Assembly (NCBI GenBank): GCA_016795425.1 | Contig: JAEUHG010000248.1 | Coordinates: 1 to 41,630 of the forward strand | Reading direction: 5' to 3' | DNA length: 41,630 bases | Source: Verrucomicrobiales bacterium | GTDB taxonomy: Bacteria; Verrucomicrobiota; Verrucomicrobiia; Limisphaerales; CAIMTB01 | In this document: positions 17,262 through 26,188 of the stretch, piece after piece | Layout of the letters: every line of letters begins with the position of its first letter | How positions within the stretch are numbered: position 1 is the first letter of the stretch | Notes under the pieces: model-generated | What the model was told of the DNA's origin: nothing | What the model saw: only the letters and a program-made list of their open reading frames with translations | Database searches by the model: none | Position numbers and translations under genes: made by a program

Positions 17262-18059
17262 TCAGCCCTTTTCGATGCAAGCGTAGGCGTTGTGGTTGTG
17301 GATGCTTTCGTGGTTTTCGGCTTCGACTTTGTACCAGGTGATATCCGGATGTTCGCGCAGCTTGAGGGCGACGTTGCGGACCAGGTCCTCCACGAACACC
17401 GGGTTGTCATAAGCCCGTTCGGTCACGGCCTTCTCGTCCGGCCGCTTGAGCAGCGAATAGAGCTCGCTGCTACCGCAGCTTTCCACCAAGGCGATAAGGT
17501 CCTCGATCCAAACGATCTCTTCGGAGCGAATGCTCACCGTGACGTAGCCGCGCTGATTGTGGGCGCTGGCCCGGCTGATCGCCTTGGAGCAGGGGCATAG
17601 CGTGGTGAGCCCGACGACCACCGTGAGCACGAAGTCGATATCCGGGCCGCACGCCGTGGCTTCGAAGCGCGCCGTGTAATCAAGCACTCCCTCCTGGCCG
17701 GTGACCGGAGCCTTCTTGGTGAGAAAGAAGGGGAACTCCATGTCGAGATGGGCGGTTTGCGCGTGGAGCTTGCTTTGCATCGCCTTGAGAATATCGGGGA
17801 TATTCTCGACATGGACGACCGACCCGTGGGCGTTGAGCACTTCGATGAACCGGCTCATGTGGGTGCCCTTAAATTCCTTCGGCAAATCCACGTACATGCC
17901 AATGGTCGCCACGGTGTTCTGGAAGACGTGGGCCTTGTCCCGGATTTGAATGGGAAATCGCAGACTGCGTACCCCGACCTTGTCGATCGGCAGGTTGCGG
18001 TGGTCGAGTTCGCTTTGCTTGTCGTGAAGCGGGACGCGGGGGCTTTCGGGACGAGCCAT
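17262..18059 (-). CDS. folE2: GTP cyclohydrolase I, FolE2 type
   Basis: This is a 265-residue type IB GTP cyclohydrolase (COG1469). It converts GTP to 7,8-dihydroneopterin triphosphate at the head of folate and queuosine-type pathways. Diagnostic segments are DHRNLPIDKVGVRSLRFPIQI, KGTHMSRFIEVL, the metal/active-site LCPCSKAIS followed by AHNQRGYVTVSIR, LLKRPDEKAVTERAYDNPVFVEDLVR, and the C-terminal ENHESIHNHNAYA. I chose ATG 18059 because family members start about 15-20 residues before DHRNLP; in-frame ATGs at 18095 and 18134 give longer, unconserved N-termini. It is divergent from the nuclease-like gene at 18194. FolE2 is often used where zinc is limiting, but I see no clear Zur site in the short upstream region. 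Confidence 0.93.
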   Translation of the reverse strand: MARPESPRVPLHDKQSELDHRNLPIDKVGVRSLRFPIQIRDKAHVFQNTVATIGMYVDLPKEFKGTHMSRFIEVLNAHGSVVHVENIPDILKAMQSKLHAQTAHLDMEFPFFLTKKAPVTGQEGVLDYTARFEATACGPDIDFVLTVVVGLTTLCPCSKAISRASAHNQRGYVTVSIRSEEIVWIEDLIALVESCGSSELYSLLKRPDEKAVTERAYDNPVFVEDLVRNVALKLREHPDITWYKVEAENHESIHNHNAYACIEKG

Positions 18060-18193
18060 GGTGGAGATGGGGGCGGCGGCGCCGGCATCGATCATGGGCG
18101 AAGCTAGCAGCCTTCTGCGGCCATGCAAAAGCATCGGCCGGTTCCGGGCAAATCCCTTGTGGCGGCCGAACGGTTGGGCGAGCGTTTTCGCCC

Positions 18194-19114
18194 ATGACGA
18201 GAGCTTGCTGGTTTTGGCTGGTTACGACCTGCCTGGTGGTCCGTGCGGTGCCCGGCGCGGACACGATTCGGGTGGCGACGTACAACGTGGAGAACTACAT
18301 CCTCGCGGCCACCGAATCGCGCCCGGCGAAAACCGAGGCGTCGAAGGACAAGGTCGCCGCGGTGCTGCAAGGGCTGTCACCGGACCTGGTGGGGTTGCAG
18401 GAGGTGGGCGGCAAGCCGGCCCTGATGGATATTCAGTCGCGCCTCAAAGCCCGCGGCCTGGCTCTGCCCCATGCGGAGATCGTCCATGGATTCGATACCA
18501 ACATTCAGGTGGCGCTTCTGAGCCGTTTTCCGATCACCGCGCTTCGGCCCCATGTGGACGACACCTACCTGCTGTCGGGCCGCCGATTTCGGGTGAGTCG
18601 TGGAATCCTGGAGGCGGACGTGCAGGTGTCGCCCGGGTATCGGTTGACGGTCTTCGTGGTGCATCTCAAGTCGCGGCGGGCGGTGCCGGAGGCGGACGAA
18701 GGGGAGATGCGCCGGCAGGAGGCGCGTATTCTGCGGGAGAAGGTTGTCGAACGCCTGAAACTGCAGCCCAAGGCCAACGTGGTGGTGTTGGGCGACTTCA
18801 ATGACACGAAAGACAGTGAATCGGTGCGCACCCTCGTCGGGCGAGGGGCGGATCAATGGGTCGACACCCGACCGTCGGAACGCAATGGCGACACCGGCTT
18901 TTCTCCCAATCCCCGATGGCAGCCCCGGACGGTGTCCTGGACGCACTATTACGGAGTGGAGGACTCCTACAGCCGGATCGACTACGTGCTATTGCATCCG
19001 AATGCGGCGTCGGAATGGGATGCCACGGCGTCCTTTCTACCGACGGTGCCGGATTGGGGATTGGCGTCCGATCATCGGCCGGTGGTCGTCACGCTGCGGG
19101 CGGCGGATCGATGA
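18194..19114 (+). CDS. Secreted endonuclease/exonuclease/phosphatase (EEP) family protein
   Basis: This 306-residue protein has a signal peptide (about residues 1-22, WFWLVTTCLVVRAVPGA). The EEP (DNase I-like) fold is marked by RVATYNVENY near residue 26, the metal-binding Glu E70 in LVGLQEVGG, the HLKSRR segment, VVVLGDFNDT near 194 and the terminal ASDHRPVVVTL. These provide the catalytic Asp/Asn/His set of the family, which hydrolyses phosphodiester or phosphomonoester bonds in nucleic acids or lipids. The substrate is not predictable. A 6-bp hairpin (GGGCGA/TCGCCC, 18176-18193) sits immediately before the ATG and could occlude initiation. Confidence 0.88.
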   Translation: MTRACWFWLVTTCLVVRAVPGADTIRVATYNVENYILAATESRPAKTEASKDKVAAVLQGLSPDLVGLQEVGGKPALMDIQSRLKARGLALPHAEIVHGFDTNIQVALLSRFPITALRPHVDDTYLLSGRRFRVSRGILEADVQVSPGYRLTVFVVHLKSRRAVPEADEGEMRRQEARILREKVVERLKLQPKANVVVLGDFNDTKDSESVRTLVGRGADQWVDTRPSERNGDTGFSPNPRWQPRTVSWTHYYGVEDSYSRIDYVLLHPNAASEWDATASFLPTVPDWGLASDHRPVVVTLRAADR

Positions 19115-19288
19115 AAAGAAAGATGGCGGTCGGACCATGGCGCGGCTTGACGGTCCTGCGCGGCGCGCCAATGGTTCGCACCGTCCACCTGCTGTCCCTT
19201 ATGCCGTGATGCGGTGTACCGAGCCGTGGAGAGTTCTCCGTGGCCGGGATGGGAGAGCGAAGGAGAAACCCAGAAAACCGTAAGCACC

Positions 19289-19738
19289 ATGGAAGTCCCT
19301 GGAATTGTTGGCGCCGTTCTCGAGGCAAAGGGCCGTGACGTCTACTCGATCTCGCCGGAGGCCACGGTCTTCGAGGCGATTCAGCAACTCGCCCAACGGA
19401 ACATCGGTGCCTTGCTGGTGATGGAGGGAGGGCGGTTGATCGGCGTGTTCTCGGAACGCGATTATACGCGCAAAGTGGCCCTGCAGGGCCGTTCGTCGAA
19501 GGAAACTCATGTCCGTGAGGTGATCACCGGTCGAATCGTTGCCGTGTGCCCCACGACGCCGGTGGCCGAATGCCTGCGCATGATGACCGGAAACCGCATC
19601 CGCCACCTGCCGGTTGTCGATGGCGAGACCGTCATCGGCGTGATTTCCATCGGGGACCTCGTGAATTTCATCATCAGTGCCCAGCGCGCCACCATCGAAC
19701 AATTGCACAGCTATATCGCTGGCGGTTACCCGGGGTGA
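19289..19738 (+). CDS. Two-CBS-domain protein
   Basis: This 149-residue cytosolic protein is made almost entirely of two CBS domains: about 15-75 (VYSISPEATVFEAIQQLAQRNIGALLVME...IGVFSERDYTRKV) and 83-140 (REVITGRIVAVCPTTPVAECLRMMTGNRIRHLPVVD...IGVISIGDLVNFII). Such pairs bind adenine nucleotides as energy or redox sensors. I chose ATG 19289, which opens a normal N-terminus; the frame is open to 19214 without conserved sequence. Its stop overlaps the GTG start of the next gene (GTGA, 19735-19738), suggesting translational coupling. Confidence 0.9.
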   Translation: MEVPGIVGAVLEAKGRDVYSISPEATVFEAIQQLAQRNIGALLVMEGGRLIGVFSERDYTRKVALQGRSSKETHVREVITGRIVAVCPTTPVAECLRMMTGNRIRHLPVVDGETVIGVISIGDLVNFIISAQRATIEQLHSYIAGGYPG

Positions 19739-21684
19739 ACCCGGATGAGTTGGTGCCGCGGGAACTCCGCTGGGGCGCGGGCTCGGATTCGCCAGCGCGG
19801 GGTCGCGGAACCACCCGGCGCCCTTTCGCCATCGCAGCGTGGCTGTGGGCAGGGATGGTTTTTCTAGGGGCGCTGCTTGACTCAGGCGCGGCGGCTGCTT
19901 CGACCGTGTACACGCTGGACGGGGGCGGGTGGCGCAGGATCAACGCGAAGGACCCCGGCGCCGTCCATCGAGTCTGGGATGAGATGCACCTGCTGGCCGC
20001 GTTGCAGGGATTGGTCAATCGCGATGCGCCGCGCTTCTATCTCTTCTTCTGCTCCGAGTGGGGCGTGGAGACAGATCGTTTCTGGTGGGACTGGATGCGA
20101 GGCGAGGGGGAATGGTTGCGAAACGTCGAGGAGCGGCCGTTGAGCGGTGTGGGCGGAGCCCTCGACACGTTCGCCGATGCCTATGACGGTTTGGTCGTCT
20201 ACGATGAGCAGGTTCCAGCCACTTCGGCTCTGGCCTCGACAGCGGCGGGCATCGAGCGCTGTCTGCCGGTCCGGTATGATTCCTCGCCGGGCTCCTTGTA
20301 CTCGGAGTTGGTGGTCAGAAGAAAAATGCCGGTGCGCCTGTGGCTGGTGAAGGAGGACGGTTCGCCGCGGTTTACCGGGCCAAGTCCCAAGAACGCGGCG
20401 TACCGTTGGGCGGTGGAACGATGGTTAGGCAAAGAGGGAGGGACCCGCTGTGATGCCGTTGGAGCCTTTTATCTGGACGCCTACTGGTTGCGGAAACCCG
20501 AGGCTGCCGGCATCGAGATGAACACGCTGGTGAATCACGATTGGTTCATTGCGCGGCGGGCGTTCTTTTTTGATCTTGCTCCCTGGGCCGACGAGGCGCC
20601 GGTGGATGAACCTGGGCAACCCGTCGGCCAGGATCGAGGCACGCTGTTATCCATTCTGGGTGCGCTGCGGGAACGTGCGGCGGGCGGAATGGTGAAGATC
20701 GGGGGATTTCCGCCGTGGCCGTTCAAATACACCACGCACGCCGGGGCGGGTCGCCATGAGCCGGTGGCCACCGAATGGGAATTCACCCGCCTGATTTCCC
20801 AATTCGATGCTTACCACGAAGCCGACGCGGCCGGATTGGGCGGCATGGCGAATGCCTCGTTCTTTGCTCATTTTCCTTTGAAAGCGAGGTATCGACAGCC
20901 TAACGCGCGACCTGCCGCGAACGATTGGAAGGCCAGAGGTTGGATCACCGAGGCAGGGCGTGTGGCCCCCAAGTTCTTCGTGGGACATTACGTGGGGGAT
21001 TACGACGCACCCTCGTGGCTCTACAAATCAGTGCCGGCCTTCTTCCGTGACCCGAATCTCGGAAAGGTTCCACTAGGCTGGGCCTTCGATCCCAACCTCG
21101 CCGACCGCGCGCCGCAGGCCATGGTCTACGCGTACCTGCACGCGTCGACCAACGACTACTTCATCGCCGGCGATTCGGGTGCCGGTTATCTCAATGCGCG
21201 GGCCCTCACGGTGCGTCCCGAATCCCAATTGCCATCGGGCCTCGAGGCGTGGACACGGTATTGCCAAGCCATGATGGGTCGATGGGACATGACGATCACC
21301 GGGTTTGTCCTGGATGGTTCGGCGGGAGCATCCACGGATTTGGAATTTGCCGCGTATCGGCGATTCAGTCCGGACGGCCTGGGCACACACTTCGAGAAAC
21401 GGCCGGGAATGCGGGCCGGAGTTCCGACATGTCCCGAGCGTGATCTGCCCGACGGGGAGGACGACGCGGTGCGGGTGATCGCCGACCTGGCGCGGCGATC
21501 GGGCGGGCGTCCGGGATTCCTGTGGGCGCGCAGCATCCTCAAGTCGCCGACATGGTATGCCGCGATTTCACGGCGATTGCAGGAGAGGTATCCGGACCTG
21601 CCGGTGGAAGTGGTGGATCCTTATAGCTTCTTTGGTTTGATCCGGCATGAGTTCAGCCGGACCGAAACCGACGCGGCGCGGTGA
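19735..21684 (+). CDS. GxGYxYP-family secreted or anchored putative glycoside hydrolase
   Basis: This protein of about 649 residues starts at a GTG overlapping the CBS gene stop. A positively charged stretch and a hydrophobic helix (PFAIAAWLWAGMVFLGALLDSGAAAAS) act as signal or anchor; an ATG at 19855 would give a shorter signal. The mature part resembles the GxGYxYP domain family: VWDEMHLLAALQGLVNRDAPRFYLFF near the start, then GGFPPWPFKYT, FFVGHYVGDYDAPSWLYKSVPAFFRD, PLGWAFDPNLADRAPQAMVYAYLHAS and NDYFIAGDSGAGYLNARAL. The last matches the family name motif with Asn replacing Tyr/Pro. Family members are thought to be carbohydrate-active, with no specific reaction proven that I know of. It ends convergent to the receiver-only regulator. 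Confidence 0.82.
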   Translation: MNPDELVPRELRWGAGSDSPARGRGTTRRPFAIAAWLWAGMVFLGALLDSGAAAASTVYTLDGGGWRRINAKDPGAVHRVWDEMHLLAALQGLVNRDAPRFYLFFCSEWGVETDRFWWDWMRGEGEWLRNVEERPLSGVGGALDTFADAYDGLVVYDEQVPATSALASTAAGIERCLPVRYDSSPGSLYSELVVRRKMPVRLWLVKEDGSPRFTGPSPKNAAYRWAVERWLGKEGGTRCDAVGAFYLDAYWLRKPEAAGIEMNTLVNHDWFIARRAFFFDLAPWADEAPVDEPGQPVGQDRGTLLSILGALRERAAGGMVKIGGFPPWPFKYTTHAGAGRHEPVATEWEFTRLISQFDAYHEADAAGLGGMANASFFAHFPLKARYRQPNARPAANDWKARGWITEAGRVAPKFFVGHYVGDYDAPSWLYKSVPAFFRDPNLGKVPLGWAFDPNLADRAPQAMVYAYLHASTNDYFIAGDSGAGYLNARALTVRPESQLPSGLEAWTRYCQAMMGRWDMTITGFVLDGSAGASTDLEFAAYRRFSPDGLGTHFEKRPGMRAGVPTCPERDLPDGEDDAVRVIADLARRSGGRPGFLWARSILKSPTWYAAISRRLQERYPDLPVEVVDPYSFFGLIRHEFSRTETDAAR

Positions 21685-21737
21685 GTCGGCGGCGGCGCCG
21701 GGCCGGCGGACGCCTGAGAAAGTTGAGGGTAGCGGTC

Positions 21738-22292
21738 TTATGAAAACAACGGGCGAAAAGTCCGAGCCACAAGGCGCTGAAGACGCTGAGACTCGGATTC
21801 GCCGAGCACACCCAAGATGGTATCGACCAAGCTTGCCGGAGCGACGGGTTTTTCGAAGACGGCGTCGAATCCCATTCGCCGAGCGCGGATGATCTGATCA
21901 GGCTGTGCGGTGATTAAAATGAACGGCACGAAAGGTCGGTTCATTTCAAGGTTTTCGAACAGCTTCCAACCGTCCTGATCCGGCAATCCGAGATCGAGCA
22001 ACACCAGGCTCGGTGTCCAGGAGATGAAGCGGCAGTAGGCCTCGCGCGCGCTGGAGGCGGTTTCAACCGTCAGTCGGTGGCCGGAACCCACCTCAAGCGC
22101 CTCGACCAACGAAGCCCGGACCGAGGCATCGTCGTCGACGAGCAGGACCCGACGCAGGTAACGGCGTTCGGGGGGTTCTGGCGACGTGTGGACTCCGTCC
22201 GCGGCTAGGAGAGATTTGATGTGCAGGTCCGGCTCCATGAGGTCGGTCCGGGCTTGGCGCCAGGCTTGGTTGTTGAATATCCGGGAAGTCAT
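21738..22292 (-). CDS. Receiver-only response regulator
   Basis: This 184-residue protein has a single receiver domain at about 46-160. The acidic pocket is D53-D55 (VLLVDDDASVR), the phospho-acceptor is D100 (LVLLDLGLPDQDGW), with T128 (ILITAQ) and K148 (VFEKPV). No output domain is visible; the 45-residue N-terminal extension and short C-terminus are unrecognised. Its ATG overlaps the stop of the upstream small exported protein by four bases (ATGA). No kinase is adjacent on this strand. The kinase/NtrC pair at 23.0-25.8 kb is divergent from it and could phosphorylate it. An internal ATG at codon 19 is an alternative start. Confidence 0.85.
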   Translation of the reverse strand: MTSRIFNNQAWRQARTDLMEPDLHIKSLLAADGVHTSPEPPERRYLRRVLLVDDDASVRASLVEALEVGSGHRLTVETASSAREAYCRFISWTPSLVLLDLGLPDQDGWKLFENLEMNRPFVPFILITAQPDQIIRARRMGFDAVFEKPVAPASLVDTILGVLGESESQRLQRLVARTFRPLFS

Positions 22293-22594
22293 TGGACGGG
22301 ATGCTTTTTGGGATCCGCCTTGTCATTGGGCTTCGATGAAGTGCTGGAGACGCCAGTCCTGGAGGTGGTTTTCGATTGGGACTTCTGCCGGTGCGCGCGA
22401 TGTCGAGTAGAATGGCCGGCGGTGTTGGTGCTGGTGGAGGTCGAGCGATTTGATGCGGAGGTTTTGCCGGTGGAACCACTTTGAGAGGGGGTGGTCTCCG
22501 TTGGTTTTGGACGGCCGGTATCGGCTCGGCCGGCCAGGCTGAGGCAAAGAAGGGCAGCGGTGGAAAGTGATGCGATGGAATGGCTCAAGGACAT
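22289..22594 (-). CDS. Small exported Ser/Thr/Lys-rich disordered protein
   Basis: This 101-residue protein has a signal peptide of about 24 residues (MSLSHSIASLSTAALLCLSLAGRA). The rest is almost free of hydrophobic residues and dominated by Ser, Thr, Lys, Arg, Gly and Pro (for example STGKTSASNRSTSTSTNTAG), so it should be basic and unstructured. No family is recognised. It overlaps the receiver-only regulator by four bases, suggesting one transcript and coupled translation. Confidence 0.6.
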   Translation of the reverse strand: MSLSHSIASLSTAALLCLSLAGRADTGRPKPTETTPSQSGSTGKTSASNRSTSTSTNTAGHSTRHRAHRQKSQSKTTSRTGVSSTSSKPNDKADPKKHPVQ

Positions 22595-23007
22595 GAAAGT
22601 TCTGGTTGAGGTTCGTTAATGGTTCTCTGGTTTCGATCGTGCGCCGGGACCTCTCCCACCGGGAGAGGGGGAAAGGTGGCGGCTGCCACTTCACCCCCGG
22701 GTGTCCTCGGAGTATTCGTTAGCCAAAGACACGATTCAGTGAGAGGCAGGAATGGTGCCACTACCGGATTGAGCTCAGTTGCCGTTCGGTAAGTCAGAGG
22801 GACGATCAGCGATTATCCACCGGGCGGTCGGAATTCGACCGGCAGCGCCATCGGCGGAAACCACTCTTGGCAGCCAGGACTGATCGGACAGGTTCGTCCG
22901 GGCGATCTTCCTGGCCATCCACTTCCCTCACCCGCATGTCCGACGTCAGGGACACCCCTCGGTTGACAGCGAGGCTGGCGAGGCCTGAGAAGTGCTTCCT
23001 TTCGAGC
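22595..23007. other. Divergent intergenic region
   Basis: This 413-bp interval lies between the small exported protein gene (minus) and the kinase gene (plus). It contains the hairpin 22650-22668 and presumably both promoters. No gene is convincing; the kinase frame is open to 22867, but without conserved sequence. Confidence 0.5.
22650..22668. repeat. Palindromic hairpin element, copy 2
   Basis: CCTCTCCC-ACC-GGGAGAGG forms a perfect 8-bp stem. It is the inverted counterpart of the hairpin at 11981-12001. Confidence 0.6.
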
Positions 23008-24369
23008 ATGAGGGCCGCACTCCACGTCCGATTGGGTTGGTTCATCCTGCTGTTGGCGGCAGCGTTGTCGACCATGGCCTGGGCGGCTTATACCTCATGG
23101 TCCAGTGGCCAGCGGTTGAGGGAGCGCCTTGATGAGGTCGACACCGAGAGTTTTCGACTGGCGGAGCGATTCCAGGAGCGCTTGTTGGAGTTGAATGAGG
23201 ATCTGCCGCGCTTTCCGAGTCCCGATACCGCGGCACGGCGTGCGACCTTCGAACAGGCTGCCCGTGGATTGGATGAATGGCTGGCCGGACAGCGAGAGAA
23301 GCTCGGGTCCGAGGATGAATTGCGGGTGCTGCAGCATTTGGATTCCGCTCTGGACGGCTATTTGGGCGCGGCTCGTGAAATGTTGAAACAGGCGGAGGTC
23401 GCCGGCGGGAGCGGGGTCGATTTGGCGTCCTTGGTGGTGGTCGACCGAGAACTCAGCCGGTTGCTGGGGCTGGGACTGAAATTGGCGGCGGCGCATCGGG
23501 AAGCACGCGGGATGTTGCTTCAGGAATCGCGTGAATCACTAAGGCAGCTGCGAAATCTGTTGCTGGGCTCGCTTGGCGCGTTGGTCCTGGCGGGTGCTGC
23601 CCTGGCGGTCTTGGTCTACCGCGATATGATCCAACCCTTGCAGACGCGTTTGGTAGAGGCCCAGGCGCAAGCGGAGCGCCACGAAAAACTGGCGGCCTTG
23701 GGCGCGCTGGGAGCGGGCGTTGCCCACGAATTGCGCAATCCGCTCACCGCTATCAAGGCGCGCGTCTATACACTGCAAAAGCGACTGGCCGACGGCTCAG
23801 CCGAGAAGCTGGCCGCCGATGTGATCGACGTGGAAATCGAACGGCTTGAAAGGATTGTCCGCGACTTTCTGCAATTTGCCCGACCTTCGGATCCCGAGTT
23901 CCTCAATGTGTCGGTGCGCGACGAACTGAACGCTTGTGCGGGATTGTTGGCGCCTCAACTGCAGCGCGCCGGTGTGGAGTTGACGGTCGATGCCGAAACT
24001 TCGGCGACTATTCTTGCCGATCCCCAGCAATTGCGGCAGGTCTTGATCAACCTGGTGCAGAATGGGTCGCAGGCGTGTTCGACGGGGGGGCGGGTGCGTC
24101 TCGAGGCGCGCGAGAGCGTGGCGCGTTGGGACGGGCGGGAGCAGCGGGCGGTGGTGATCGACGTGGCGGACAACGGATGTGGCATCACACCCGAGGTTCA
24201 ACGGAAGTTGTTCGATCCGTTCTTCACAACCAAACCGACCGGCACGGGCCTTGGGTTGCCGATTGCGGCGCGCATCATTGAAAAGCACGGCGGCCGGATC
24301 CAATTTCGCACGGCGCCTGGACGCGGATCGGTGTTTTCGGTGCTGTTGCCTCGGGCGGCCGGGAGGTGA
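23008..24369 (+). CDS. Membrane sensor histidine kinase (NtrB-like)
   Basis: This is a protein of about 453 residues. A first transmembrane helix (residues ~9-28) is followed by a helical, coiled-coil-like periplasmic domain and a second helix (LLLGSLGALVLAGAALAVLVY). HisKA has the phospho-acceptor H240 in GAGVAHELRNPLTAIKARVY. The HATPase domain carries the N box (QVLINLVQNGSQA), G1 (DVADNGCGITPEV), the F box (FDPFFTTKPTG) and G2 (GTGLGLPIAARIIEKHGG). I chose ATG 23008 because it directly precedes the first helix; in-frame ATGs at 22936 and 22867 add polar residues. It ends 15 bp before the sigma-54 activator gene, forming an operon and cognate pair. Confidence 0.92.
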   Translation: MRAALHVRLGWFILLLAAALSTMAWAAYTSWSSGQRLRERLDEVDTESFRLAERFQERLLELNEDLPRFPSPDTAARRATFEQAARGLDEWLAGQREKLGSEDELRVLQHLDSALDGYLGAAREMLKQAEVAGGSGVDLASLVVVDRELSRLLGLGLKLAAAHREARGMLLQESRESLRQLRNLLLGSLGALVLAGAALAVLVYRDMIQPLQTRLVEAQAQAERHEKLAALGALGAGVAHELRNPLTAIKARVYTLQKRLADGSAEKLAADVIDVEIERLERIVRDFLQFARPSDPEFLNVSVRDELNACAGLLAPQLQRAGVELTVDAETSATILADPQQLRQVLINLVQNGSQACSTGGRVRLEARESVARWDGREQRAVVIDVADNGCGITPEVQRKLFDPFFTTKPTGTGLGLPIAARIIEKHGGRIQFRTAPGRGSVFSVLLPRAAGR

Positions 24370-24384
24370 GAATGGCGCCGGCGT

Positions 24385-25812
24385 ATGACGTCAGGCCGCA
24401 TTCTCCTTATCGAAGACGATGTGTCAGTGGCTTCCGCCCTGTCGCCCGTGTTGAGCGAGGAAGGGTTCACCGTCCAACACGCGGGGCGCGGCGACGAGGG
24501 GTTGGCGCGTGCGTTGGGGGAGACCTTTGACGCGGTGCTCACAGACCTGAGGTTGCCCGGGCTCGATGGATTGACCCTGGTGGAACAACTCCACCGGGCG
24601 CGGCCGCGCCTGCCCATCATCCTGATCACCGCTCATGGCACAACCGAGACGGCGATTCAGGCGATGAAACAGGGAGCTTTCGATTACCTGCTCAAACCTT
24701 GCGACATGCGGGAGTTGCTGGACTTGCTCACGCGCGCGGTGGCGGCCGGGCGACGCATGGTCGAACCAGTGGCGATAGGCACGGCCGACCCCGCGGAGGT
24801 GGCATTGGTCGGGAGCAGTCGGGTGATGCAGGCGGTCTACAAGGAGATCGGACGATTTGCATCGCAAAACGTCGGGGTATTGATCCGCGGCGAGACCGGT
24901 ACCGGGAAGGAATTGATCGCCCGCGCACTTTACCAGCATAGCGAGCGGAATCAGGCGCCGTTCATCGCCGTGAATTGTTCGGCGATCCCGGAGGCCTTGC
25001 TCGAAAGCGAGATGTTCGGTCATGAGCGCGGCGCCTTTACCGGTGCGGTGAACCGTCGGATCGGGCGCTTCGAACAGGCCGATGGTGGAACCTTGTTTCT
25101 CGACGAAATCGGCGACCTCTCTGCTTCGACCCAGGCCAAGCTGCTGCGAGCCTTGCAGGAGCGCTGCGTCGCCCGGTTGGGTGGTGCGGAGAATGTGAAC
25201 GTGGATGTGCGAGTCGTGGCGGCGACCCACCGGGACCTGGAATCGATGATTTCCTCCGGGGCGTTCCGCGAGGATTTGTATTATCGGCTGGCGGTCGCGG
25301 TTATTCGGCTTCCACCGCTCCGTGATCGTTTGGAGGACCTGCCCGAGTTGGTAAATTATTTCGCGCGCCGCTTTGGTGCAACGATGGGATTGGGCGCGGC
25401 GGAATTCACCGTCGACGCACTGGACTTGCTCCGACGGCATCCCTGGCCTGGTAACGTGCGCGAATTGGAGAATGTCGTGCGCCAAGCCTTGGTTCAGGCG
25501 CAGAGCTACGGCGTCACGGCCAACGTGCTTGAGCCGATCCTTCGCGCTGCTCCGGCGGGGCGCCGCACCGAGGCTCCGGCGCCGCTTGCAGCCGTGGTTA
25601 GCCAGGTGCTGGATCGGGCGACCGGCGCTCCGGAGCCGGCTGCGCGTGACGAATTGCTGCGGATCGTTGACCGTGAGTTGCTGGTTCAAGCCATGAATCG
25701 AACCCAGGGAAACCTGGCCCAGGCGGCACGGCTGCTGGGCGTGTCCCGAATCACATTGCGAGAGCGTTTGCGCCAGTTGGGGCTCCGTCATGGCGAATCC
25801 GCAGAGACTTGA
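24385..25812 (+). CDS. NtrC-family sigma-54-dependent response regulator
   Basis: This 475-residue regulator has a receiver domain at residues ~5-118 with D11/D12, phospho-acceptor D54 (VLTDLRLPGLDG) and K104 (YLLKP). The AAA+ domain at ~140-370 has Walker A GETGTGKE (169-176), the sigma-54-contacting GAFTGA loop (216-221) and Walker B TLFLDEIGD (236-244). A Fis-type HTH lies at the C-terminus (GNLAQAARLLGVSRITLRERLRQLGL). All catalytic motifs are intact, so it should activate sigma-54 promoters when phosphorylated by the upstream kinase. I found no clear -24/-12 promoter in the window, so its targets are likely elsewhere. Confidence 0.95.
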   Translation: MTSGRILLIEDDVSVASALSPVLSEEGFTVQHAGRGDEGLARALGETFDAVLTDLRLPGLDGLTLVEQLHRARPRLPIILITAHGTTETAIQAMKQGAFDYLLKPCDMRELLDLLTRAVAAGRRMVEPVAIGTADPAEVALVGSSRVMQAVYKEIGRFASQNVGVLIRGETGTGKELIARALYQHSERNQAPFIAVNCSAIPEALLESEMFGHERGAFTGAVNRRIGRFEQADGGTLFLDEIGDLSASTQAKLLRALQERCVARLGGAENVNVDVRVVAATHRDLESMISSGAFREDLYYRLAVAVIRLPPLRDRLEDLPELVNYFARRFGATMGLGAAEFTVDALDLLRRHPWPGNVRELENVVRQALVQAQSYGVTANVLEPILRAAPAGRRTEAPAPLAAVVSQVLDRATGAPEPAARDELLRIVDRELLVQAMNRTQGNLAQAARLLGVSRITLRERLRQLGLRHGESAET

Positions 25813-25818
25813 GTGTCA

Positions 25819-25866
25819 GGCTGTCGGTGTGTCCCGATTTGCATGATCGGGAACGCCCGACAGGCC
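25819..25866 (+). other. Nested hairpin just after the NtrC-type gene
   Basis: The outer arms GGCTGTCGG / CCGACAGGCC (one bulged base) enclose an inner CCCGAT-N7-ATCGGG stem. It starts seven bases after the stop codon. There is no T-tract, so it may stabilise the 3' end rather than terminate. Confidence 0.45.
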
Positions 25867-25896
25867 GGTTCGATAGCTTCCCATTGGATGGCCGGG

Positions 25897-26052
25897 CTGA
25901 AGGGACGGTAGAGGCACCCTTCAGGCGCCATGCAAACCGAATGCCGAAAACCCAGGCCGATGGACTGGGCTCAGGAATGCTGGCCCGTTGGGCCGGGAAG
26001 GACATCACCTGACAAAGCGATGGTCCGCCCTCGATGGTTTCAGTAGTTCATG
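25897..26052 (+). repeat. 156-bp dispersed structured repeat, copy 1
   Basis: This copy aligns without gaps to 34051-34206 at roughly 86 percent identity by eye. It shares three hairpin positions (GGCaCC/GGCGCC, CCCAGGCC/GGaCTGGG, tGGCCC/GGGCCg), each slightly degenerate here. It lies downstream of a + strand gene, in the same orientation as copy 2. Confidence 0.85.
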
Positions 26053-26103
26053 AGACGGGAAGACCTCCGAAACTCGGGCGGGAGTTTGGGGCAAGAACAA
26101 AGG

Positions 26104-26188
26104 CGGGATTGCCCTGTCGCAGCCCGACAGGGCCCAACTGAGTTGGAAATGGGCTGAGTCAGGCAGCCCTCGTCGCGCTGCGACGAGG
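26104..26188 (+). repeat. 85-bp double-hairpin REP/BIME-like element, copy A
   Basis: Hairpin 1 (26111-26133, GCCCTGTCG/CGACAGGGC) and hairpin 2 (26167-26189, ten-base perfect stem CCCTCGTCGC/GCGACGAGGG) are separated by a ~33-nt spacer. It aligns gaplessly, at about 73 of 85 positions, to the reverse complement of 40780-40864. The hairpins are the best conserved part. Confidence 0.85.

Noticed and set aside
19111..19209. 32-codon frame overlapping the EEP gene stop (ATGA), MKRKMAVGPW...
   Set aside because: The overlap is suggestive, but there is no conserved feature, signal or downstream coupling to support a real peptide.
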